Positions 58,948-64,000 of a stretch of DNA of 64,000 nt are shown here, in pieces. The notes below the pieces were generated by a model that was not told the origin of the DNA, did no database searches, and worked only from the letters and a program-made list of their open reading frames with translations. Every line of letters begins with the position of its first letter. Within the stretch, counting starts at the first letter, position 1. The position numbers and the translations under genes are program-made. Origin of the DNA: Streptomyces spinosisporus (GTDB lineage Bacteria > Actinomycetota > Actinomycetes > Streptomycetales > Streptomycetaceae); NCBI RefSeq assembly GCF_022698145.1, contig NZ_JALDAX010000026.1, forward strand, positions 1 through 64,000, in the 5' to 3' direction.

Positions 58948-59121
58948 TCAGTCCACGCTGGGCAGGATGTGGGGCTCGGCCAGGTCTTCCTCGTAGCCCG
59001 CCAGGCGGATCGGTGCAGACCGGGCCCATACGTCGAGGCTGCCGATGTCGTCCGGTCGGTGGCCGGCGCGCTCCTTGCGTTCCTTGGGGCGCTGTTCGCG
59101 ATTCGTCTTCTCTGGTGTCAC
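58948..59121 (-). CDS. Small conserved-looking protein, 57 residues
   Basis: GTG 59121 is preceded by AAGGAG with a 6-nt spacer. It encodes 57 residues: a basic N-terminal half (TPEKTNREQRPKERKERAGH) and a second half RPDDIGSLDVWARSAPIRLA followed by GYEEDLAEPHILPSVD. The G/C third-position bias is strong throughout. I have seen this type of C-terminal sequence in many Streptomyces small proteins but know no function. It has no membrane segment or Cys. It may be co-transcribed with the GNAT gene 54 nt downstream, with an inverted repeat between. Confidence 0.8.
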   Translation of the reverse strand: MTPEKTNREQRPKERKERAGHRPDDIGSLDVWARSAPIRLAGYEEDLAEPHILPSVD

Positions 59122-59498
59122 CGCGCACTCCTTATGTGTCGGGTCACCCTCGGGGCGGGCCGGTCACTGTGCCGTCCGGCGCCTGACGCCCGCTCAGGTG
59201 TGAGTCGAAAGCAGTTCGGACGCGGTGGCGCCTGCAACTCGGGTGAGAACAGGCCGTTGTGAACCGGCTTGCCCCGGGACGGACGTGGGTGTGGGTGGGA
59301 CCCGGTACTGCTGTCCGTCCGCTCCAGACTAACCAAATGAGCGGAGGTCCGCTCTATGGGGCTCAAAACTTGGGCTCAATGTCCTAATTCAATCGGTTTT
59401 GAGCCTCACTCGCGTCACTCGTTCGGCCTACAGACATACCGAAGGAGCAACACCCGTTCCATGCTGGGTCCGAGGGCTTCTTCCGGGAGGGGGATGTC
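59122..59498. other. Gene-free regulatory interval with several repeats
   Basis: No supported gene in 377 bases. Present are a palindrome AGCGGA-GG-TCCGCT (59340-59353), an inverted pair GGCTCAAAAC (59360-59369) and GTTTTGAGCC (59396-59405), and a repeated GGGCTCAA (59359-59366, 59373-59380). The region near 59360-59410 is AT-richer than its surroundings. It probably contains the promoter and operator of the orphan sugar ATPase gene. Confidence 0.5.
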
Positions 59499-60611
59499 AT
59501 GGCGTCGGTCACCTTCGACAGGGCCACCCGGTGCTTCCCGGCCATGGGCCGGCCGGCCGTCGACTCGCTCGACCTCGAGATCGAGGACGGTGAGTTCATG
59601 GTCCTCCTCGGTCCTTCCGGGTGTGGGAAGTCGACCTGTCTGCGCATGCTCGCCGGGCTGGAGGACGTCGACTCGGGATCGATCCTGATCGGCGTCCGGG
59701 ACGTCACCCATCTTCCGCCCCGGGACCGCGACATCGCGATGGTGTTCCAGGACTACGCCCTGTTCCCGCATTTGTCGGCTGCCGACAACATCGGCTTCGC
59801 GCTGAAGATCGCCCGCATGGCCAAGTCCCGGGCCCGGCAGCGGGTCCAGTACGCCGCTTCCGTCCTCGACATCGAGCAGTACCTCGGCCGCCGACCCGGC
59901 ACGCTCGCGGGCGGCGAGCAGCAGCGGGTGGCGACGGGGCGCGCGCTCGTGCGGGACCCGCGGGTATATCTGATGGACGAGCCGCTGTCCAACCTCGACG
60001 CCCGGCTGCGCATGGAGACCCGTGCGCAGATCGTGCGGATGCAGCACCACCTCGGCATCACCACCGTGTACGTCACCCACGACCAGCTGGAGGCGATGGC
60101 GGTGGGCGACCGCCTCGCCGTGCTCAAGGACGGGGTGCTGCAGCAGGTGGGCACGCCGCGGGACATCTACACGCACCCGGCCAACACCTTCGTGGGCGGT
60201 TTCGTCGGGTCGCCCGCCATGAACCTCTTCCGGCTGCCGCTGTCCGACGACGGGGCCCGGCTCGGCGCGCTGGACATACCGCTGGCGCGAGACACGGTAC
60301 GGGCGGCAGGTGCCGGCGAGATCGTGCTCGGCGTACGGCCCGAGCAGTTCGAGTTCCTCTCCCGGGAGGACCGCGAGACACCCGGCCTCGACCTCGTCGT
60401 CGACACGGTCGAGGACACCGGAGCCGTCGTCTACCTCCACACCACCGCACCCTCCGCCGGCGAGCGCACCGAGGTCGTCGTCCGTCTGCCCGGGCGCCCC
60501 ACCGTCGGCAAGGGAGCCTCGCTGCGAGTGGCGATCCGCGCCGAGGAGGTGCACTGCTTCTCGGCCCTGACGGGGCAGCGGCTTCCCGAGGACGCGGCGA
60601 GGGTGCGCTGA
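59499..60611 (+). CDS. Orphan sugar-type ABC ATPase (MalK/MsiK/UgpC-like)
   Basis: 370 residues from ATG 59499. Walker A GPSGCGKST, Q-loop FQDYALFPH, a signature reading LAGGEQQRVATGRALVRDP instead of the usual LSGGQ, Walker B VYLMDEPLSNLDARLRME and the switch VYVTHDQLEAMAVGDRLAVL. A regulatory TOBE-type C-terminus (about 240-360) marks it as a CUT1-importer ATPase. No permease genes are adjacent, so it may serve importers elsewhere, as MsiK does, possibly including the MalEFG-type system at 38.7-41.9 kb that lacks an ATPase. The altered signature suggests different activity or a specialised partner. Confidence 0.85.
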   Translation: MASVTFDRATRCFPAMGRPAVDSLDLEIEDGEFMVLLGPSGCGKSTCLRMLAGLEDVDSGSILIGVRDVTHLPPRDRDIAMVFQDYALFPHLSAADNIGFALKIARMAKSRARQRVQYAASVLDIEQYLGRRPGTLAGGEQQRVATGRALVRDPRVYLMDEPLSNLDARLRMETRAQIVRMQHHLGITTVYVTHDQLEAMAVGDRLAVLKDGVLQQVGTPRDIYTHPANTFVGGFVGSPAMNLFRLPLSDDGARLGALDIPLARDTVRAAGAGEIVLGVRPEQFEFLSREDRETPGLDLVVDTVEDTGAVVYLHTTAPSAGERTEVVVRLPGRPTVGKGASLRVAIRAEEVHCFSALTGQRLPEDAARVR

Positions 60612-60731
60612 CCCTCGCACGCGAGGCGGCGCACCGATCGGGCCACGCAGTTCAAGTCCCGTTGGCCGAATCGCAAGGCAGCCATGATCTGCTGCCGTAC
60701 GGCAACGGTCGGCCTGCGGGAGGACTGACGC

Positions 60732-61181
60732 ATGGAGCTGCGCAGTGTCGAAGAGCTGATGGATCTGTTGTACGCCTGCCGGGGCTCATGGGCCGATCCG
60801 GGTCCGGGCAAGGGCCGGGTCGACCTGCACCAGCACGCGCTGCAGACCGCCGCGCTGCTGCGCCGGCGCCGCCCCGCCGACAAGGAGCTCCAGGTGGCGG
60901 GCCTGGTCCACGCGATCGGCCCGCTGCTGCGCCCGGGCGACGCGACCGCCCACCCCGTAAGCGCGGCCGACGCCGTACGCGGCCTGCTCGGCGAACGCGT
61001 CGGCCGCCTCGTCCGCGAACACCACCGCTCCGCCGGACCCGTCGACGACGACCTGCTGTGCCTGCGCCAGGCCGACGAGGAGGGCCACAGCGCCGGGTTC
61101 GACGCGGGCGTCCTGGAGGACTGGCGCACGGTCCTGGAACTGCTGGCCGCCCGGAACTCCCGCCTCGGGGCTGTTGACTGA
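60732..61181 (+). CDS. HD-domain-like protein with broken HD motif
   Basis: 149 residues from ATG 60732. DLHQHALQTAALLRRRRPAD then LQVAGLVHAIGPLLRPGDAT follows the helical HD/inositol-oxygenase-like pattern (His33/35 and His60), but the residue after His60 is Ala61, where metal binding needs Asp (LLHDIG in active members). VREHHRSAGPVDDDLLCLRQ, ADEEGHSAGFDAG continues the fold. So metal-dependent activity is doubtful, or the metal site is altered. The end of this gene, including RNSRLGAVD, is copied twice more downstream (61324 and 61459). Confidence 0.75.
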   Translation: MELRSVEELMDLLYACRGSWADPGPGKGRVDLHQHALQTAALLRRRRPADKELQVAGLVHAIGPLLRPGDATAHPVSAADAVRGLLGERVGRLVREHHRSAGPVDDDLLCLRQADEEGHSAGFDAGVLEDWRTVLELLAARNSRLGAVD

Positions 61182-61513
61182 CGGCCCGTCATGAGGCGGT
61201 ACGGCGATGATGTCGTCGTACGGACTCGAAGGGCACGGGCTCGACGGCAGGGCCGCCGTTGTCACCGGAGCGACGCGCGGGGCGACGGAGGAGCTGAGAC
61301 GCGCGGGTCTGACCGGTGGCCGTGCGGAACTCCCGCCTCGGAGCTGTCGACTCACGACCCGTCACGAGGTGGTACGGCGATGACGTCGTCGGTCGTCACC
61401 GGGGCGACGTGCGGGACGGCGGAGGAGCTGGGCGGCGCGGCTCTGGCCGGTGGCCACCCGGAACTCCCGCCTCGGGGCTGTCGACTGACGGGCCGTCATG
61501 AGACGGTACGGCG
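61152..61513 (+). pseudogene. Two internally deleted remnants of the SDR gene's 5' end, with copies of the HD gene's 3' end
   Basis: A block starting CGGAACTCCCGCCTCG, running through the HD gene's stop to GGTACGGCGATGA, appears three times: 61152, 61324 and 61459 (steps 172 and 135 bp). After the first two, the SDR start follows as broken pieces. Remnant 1 (ATG 61207) encodes GHGLDGRAAVVTGATRG joined to EELRRAGLTGG; remnant 2 (ATG 61380) encodes SSVVTGATCGTAEELGGAAL. Each skips SDR residues about 26-54. The third copy leads into the intact gene at 61514. Confidence 0.8.
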
Positions 61514-62335
61514 ATGACGTCGTCGTACGGAATCGAGGGGCACGGGCTCGACGGCAGGGCCGCCGTTGTCACCGGGGGGACGCGTGGGATCGGGCGGGCC
61601 GTTGCCGAGCGGCTGGCCGGGGCCGGGGTGCTGGTGTGCGTGACCGCGCGGGACGCGGAGGAGGTGCGCCGGGCGGCCGAGGAGCTGGGCGGCGTGGGTC
61701 TGGCCGGTGACGTCGGGGATCCGGACCATCCGCGGGCGGTGACGGAACTGGCGCTGCGCGCGTTCGGCCGGATCGACGTGGTGGTCAACAACGCGGCGAC
61801 GAACCAGCCGTACGGCCCGCTCATGGAGGCCGATCCGGGGGCGTGGCGGCGGGCGTTCCAGGTGAACGTCGAGGCGCCGCTGCGGCTCGTGCAGTGTGCG
61901 TGGCGGGCGTGGCTGCGCGAGCACGGCGGCTCGGTGGTCAACATCTGCACGGAGGGCGCGGGCCACGCCGGCCCAAACGTCGGCGCCTACGGCACGAGCA
62001 AGGCGGCCCTGCTGCATCTGACCCGGCAGCTCGCCGGGGAACTGGCGCCGAAGGTGCGGGTCAACTCCGTCTCCCCCGGTCTCGTCCGCACCGAGATGGC
62101 GCGCTTCGTCTGGGAGCCGGGCGAGCGCCAGCTGGCCGCGGGGCTCCCCCTCGGGCGCATCGGTGAGCCTGACGACGTCGCCCGGGCGGTGGTGTGGCTG
62201 GCCTCCGACGCGGCAGGCTGGATCACGGGCGCGGATCTGCTGGTGGACGGCGGGACCGGGGTCAGGACGGCGTACCCCGGGCCGGGGTACGCCGTCGACG
62301 ACCGTCTTCGCTCATACGCACCACCTCGCTCATGA
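61514..62335 (+). CDS. SDR-family oxidoreductase
   Basis: 273 residues from ATG 61514. Motifs: VVTGGTRGIGRAVAERLAGA (cofactor), GDVGDPDHP, VNNAATNQPYG, and YGTSKAA with Tyr159 and Lys163. The residue 13 before the Tyr, normally Ser, is Thr146 (NICTEGAG), which could still work. VNSVSPGLVRTEM and GADLLVDGGTG end it. A normal classical SDR length with extra C-terminal residues. Substrate unknown. Two deleted copies of its beginning lie directly upstream. Confidence 0.88.
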   Translation: MTSSYGIEGHGLDGRAAVVTGGTRGIGRAVAERLAGAGVLVCVTARDAEEVRRAAEELGGVGLAGDVGDPDHPRAVTELALRAFGRIDVVVNNAATNQPYGPLMEADPGAWRRAFQVNVEAPLRLVQCAWRAWLREHGGSVVNICTEGAGHAGPNVGAYGTSKAALLHLTRQLAGELAPKVRVNSVSPGLVRTEMARFVWEPGERQLAAGLPLGRIGEPDDVARAVVWLASDAAGWITGADLLVDGGTGVRTAYPGPGYAVDDRLRSYAPPRS

Positions 62336-62352
62336 GAGTGGCTGTGGCTTGC

Positions 62353-62583
62353 TCACGGGAACAGCGCGATGCCCATGAGGACGATGAGGACCGCGAACAC
62401 CACGAGGGCGATCGAGCCCCAGGTCCAGGGGTGCCTGTACGGATCGCCGGGACCACCGCGGGGCCGGTCCTCCTCCAGCTCGGCCTTCTCCGGCCGGTCA
62501 GCCGAGTAGAACTCCTGGTCCGTCGGGTAGCGGTTGCGTGGATCGTCGAACGCACGCGGATCTATGCCGTGTGGACTGCCCAT
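62353..62583 (-). CDS. Small single-span membrane protein
   Basis: 76 residues from ATG 62583, chosen because AGGAG lies 8 nt upstream. The first 50 residues are hydrophilic (GSPHGIDPRAFDDPRNRYPT, DQEFYSADRPEKAELEEDRP), followed by one membrane helix (WGSIALVVFAVLIVLMGIAL) ending the protein. Function unknown. Its codon bias fits a real gene. It converges on the SDR gene, with 17 nt between stops. Confidence 0.75.
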   Translation of the reverse strand: MGSPHGIDPRAFDDPRNRYPTDQEFYSADRPEKAELEEDRPRGGPGDPYRHPWTWGSIALVVFAVLIVLMGIALFP

Positions 62584-62660
62584 GGTCACACTCCTGGCGC
62601 GGGGGTCACCGGAGGGCCGGGTACCCGAGCGGCACCGGAACACACGTCACGGCCGATGGC

Positions 62661-64000
62661 TCACCACTTGCCGGGCGCGTAGTCCTTCAGGAAGACGCCG
62701 TACAGGTCCTCGCCCTGCTCACCGCGCACAATCGGATCGTAGACCCGGGCGGCCCCGTCGACCAGGTCGAGCGGCGCGTGGAAGCCCTCGTCGGCCAGCC
62801 GCAGCTTGTCGTAGTGGGGCCGTTCGTCGGTGATCCAGCCGGTGTCGACGGAGGTCATCAGGATGCCGTCGGTCTGGAACATCTCCTGCGCGCTGGTCCG
62901 GGTCACCATGTTCATGGCGGCCTTGGCGGCGTTGGTGTTGGGGTGGCCCGCGCCCTTGTAGCCGCGGCCGAAGACGCCCTCCATCGCCGAGACGTTCACG
63001 ACGTAGGCGCGCTTCCCGGCCGCCTTGCGCGCGGCCTCGGCCATGGCCGAGCGGAGCATGCTGATCAGGATGAACGGCGAGGTGTAGTTGCACAGCTGGG
63101 TCTCGAGGAGCTCCACCGGGGAGATCTGCTCGATGGTCTGCACCCAGGTGTTGGACTCGACGACGTCGGGGACCAGGCCGCCCGCGTCGATGGCGGTGCC
63201 GTCCAGGTGCCGGGCGACGCTGGCGTTGCCCGCGACCAGGGCCAGATCGGCGACCTTCTGGGCGTCGAGGCCGCTGGTGCCCACGGGCAGCGCGGCCAGA
63301 CCGTCGACCGCTCCGGAGTTGAACGCGCCGATGACGTGGTGCGCGGGAAGTTCGCCGGCGGGCAGCGGGGCGCTCTCGCCGTCGACGAGGGCGGCGTAGG
63401 CCGAGGGCAGGCGGCGTACGGTCTGGGTCGCGTTGTTGATCAGGATGTCGAGCGGGCCCGCCTGGGTGACCTGCTCGGCGAGGGCCACGGCCTGGGCCGG
63501 GTCGCGCAGGTCGATGCCGACGACCTCAAGGCGGTGGATCCAGTCCGCCGAGTCGTCCATGGCCTTGAAGCGGCGGATGGCGTCCTTGGGGAAGCGCGTG
63601 GTGATCGTGGTGTGCGCGCCGTCGCGCAGCAGCCTGAGCGCGATGTACATGCCGATCTTGGCGCGGCCGCCGGTGAGCAGGGCGCGCTTGCCGGTGAGGT
63701 CGGCGCGGGCGTCGCGCTTGTCGCGGTTCAGGCGGGCGCAGTCGGGACAGAGCTGGTGGTAGAAGTAGTCGACCTCCACGTACCGGGTCTTGCAGGTGTA
63801 GCAGGAGCGCGGGCGCTGGAGTATCCCCGCGATCCTGCCCTCCTCGGTGCGCGAGGAGGGCAGCAGGCCCTCGGTCTCGTCGTCGATGCGCTGGGCGGAG
63901 CCGGTCGCCGTGGCCTCCGTGACCGCCTTGTCGTGGGCGGTCTTGGCGGCCCGGCGCTCCTGGCGGCGGCGCTGCTTGACCGTGCGGTAGATCCCCGCGG
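62661..64000 (-). CDS. Zinc-ribbon SDR-type oxidoreductase, 5' end beyond the window
   Basis: At least 445 residues are visible; the frame stays open to the right edge, so the start lies outside. A basic N-terminal part (YRTVKQRRRQERRAAKTAHD) precedes a zinc ribbon CYTCKTRYVEV...LCPDCARLNRDKRDARA, then an SDR fold with LLTGGRAKIGMYIALRLLRD, ITTRFPKDAIRRF, DILINNATQTVRRLPSAY and NVSAMEGVFG. The residue four before the Lys of TNAAKAAMNM is Thr, so the classical catalytic Tyr is not at its usual place (a Tyr is at GYKGAG). GTG 63779 lies in the middle of the ribbon and is not the start. Function unknown. Confidence 0.82.
   Translation of the reverse strand, partial: AGIYRTVKQRRRQERRAAKTAHDKAVTEATATGSAQRIDDETEGLLPSSRTEEGRIAGILQRPRSCYTCKTRYVEVDYFYHQLCPDCARLNRDKRDARADLTGKRALLTGGRAKIGMYIALRLLRDGAHTTITTRFPKDAIRRFKAMDDSADWIHRLEVVGIDLRDPAQAVALAEQVTQAGPLDILINNATQTVRRLPSAYAALVDGESAPLPAGELPAHHVIGAFNSGAVDGLAALPVGTSGLDAQKVADLALVAGNASVARHLDGTAIDAGGLVPDVVESNTWVQTIEQISPVELLETQLCNYTSPFILISMLRSAMAEAARKAAGKRAYVVNVSAMEGVFGRGYKGAGHPNTNAAKAAMNMVTRTSAQEMFQTDGILMTSVDTGWITDERPHYDKLRLADEGFHAPLDLVDGAARVYDPIVRGEQGEDLYGVFLKDYAPGKW

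Noticed and set aside
59118..59366. 82-codon minus-strand frame overlapping the small 57-residue gene
   Set aside because: TTG start, no ribosome site, weak codon bias; the 57-residue frame is much better supported.
60640..60670. GCAGTTCAAGTCCCGTTGG resembles the T arm of a tRNA
   Set aside because: The stem does not pair properly and no acceptor, D or anticodon arm can be drawn upstream; at most a chance match.

Overview
The DNA is very GC-rich, with an almost exclusive G/C preference at third codon positions, GTG and TTG starts, 4- and 8-nt stop/start overlaps, Tat and lipoprotein signals, DUF397/XRE regulators and SpoIIE-type phosphatases. This is chromosomal DNA of a Streptomyces or very close relative. 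From memory, the order (GGDEF/EAL protein like RmdA, Methyltransf_19 protein, secreted-repeat lipoprotein, surface proteins with a class F sortase, ECF sigma factor) resembles the left chromosome arm of S. coelicolor around SCO0928; a database search would be needed to confirm this. No prophage, IS element, CRISPR array, rRNA or tRNA was seen.

Layout. 1-5.9 kb: a PQQ-repeat lipoprotein, a c-di-GMP enzyme overlapping a methyltransferase, and a secreted-repeat lipoprotein, flanked by two decayed copies of the EAL C-terminal tail. 6.1-9.9 kb: a surface module of a Pro/Thr-rich protein, a DUF4239 membrane protein, two small secreted proteins with C-terminal anchors but no LPXTG, and a class F sortase. 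9.9-16.5 kb: polysaccharide deacetylase, LysX, a universal stress protein and a CAT-type amino acid permease. 16.5-25.4 kb: a lipoprotein gene broken by one TAG codon, a CapA phosphatase, an ECF sigma / hypothetical / zinc anti-sigma group, an Fpg/Nei glycosylase, a PAS-GAF-SpoIIE-HATPase phosphatase and a lipase-maturation-factor-like protein.

25.4-42 kb is a sugar island. One eight-gene minus-strand operon encodes an RbsBAC-type importer and five enzymes of oxidative L-fucose catabolism (mutarotase, dehydrogenase, lactonase, dehydratase, keto-deoxy-fuconate dehydrogenase). A divergent FadR-type regulator has a perfect FadR-like palindrome at its own promoter and a second site at the operon promoter. 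Next to it, a second minus-strand operon encodes a MalEFG-type importer without an ATPase, a GH5-like (probably beta-mannosidase) enzyme and a GH38 alpha-mannosidase, controlled by a divergent LacI regulator with TAAwGCGCwTTA operators. At 50.8-56.6 kb an operon of three secreted enzymes (two GH29 alpha-L-fucosidases around a GH20 enzyme) could release the fucose. Together these genes suggest a pathway for fucosylated, mannose-containing glycans such as N-glycans: secreted trimming, import, then cytoplasmic breakdown. This is inference from gene content.

43-50.7 kb holds a YihY/BrkB protein, a SigB/SigF-family sigma factor with a SigB-like promoter, an aldo/keto reductase with a divergent AraC regulator, a WhiJ-like trio (ATPase, DUF397, XRE), a MaoC protein and a DedA protein. 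56.8-64 kb holds an amidase with a duplicated 3' end, a GNAT acetyltransferase, a 57-aa conserved-looking small protein, an orphan sugar-ABC ATPase, an HD-like protein with a broken HD motif, an SDR gene preceded by two internally deleted copies of its own 5' end, a small membrane protein, and a zinc-ribbon SDR protein cut by the right edge. Short tandem and gene-end duplications recur across the window.
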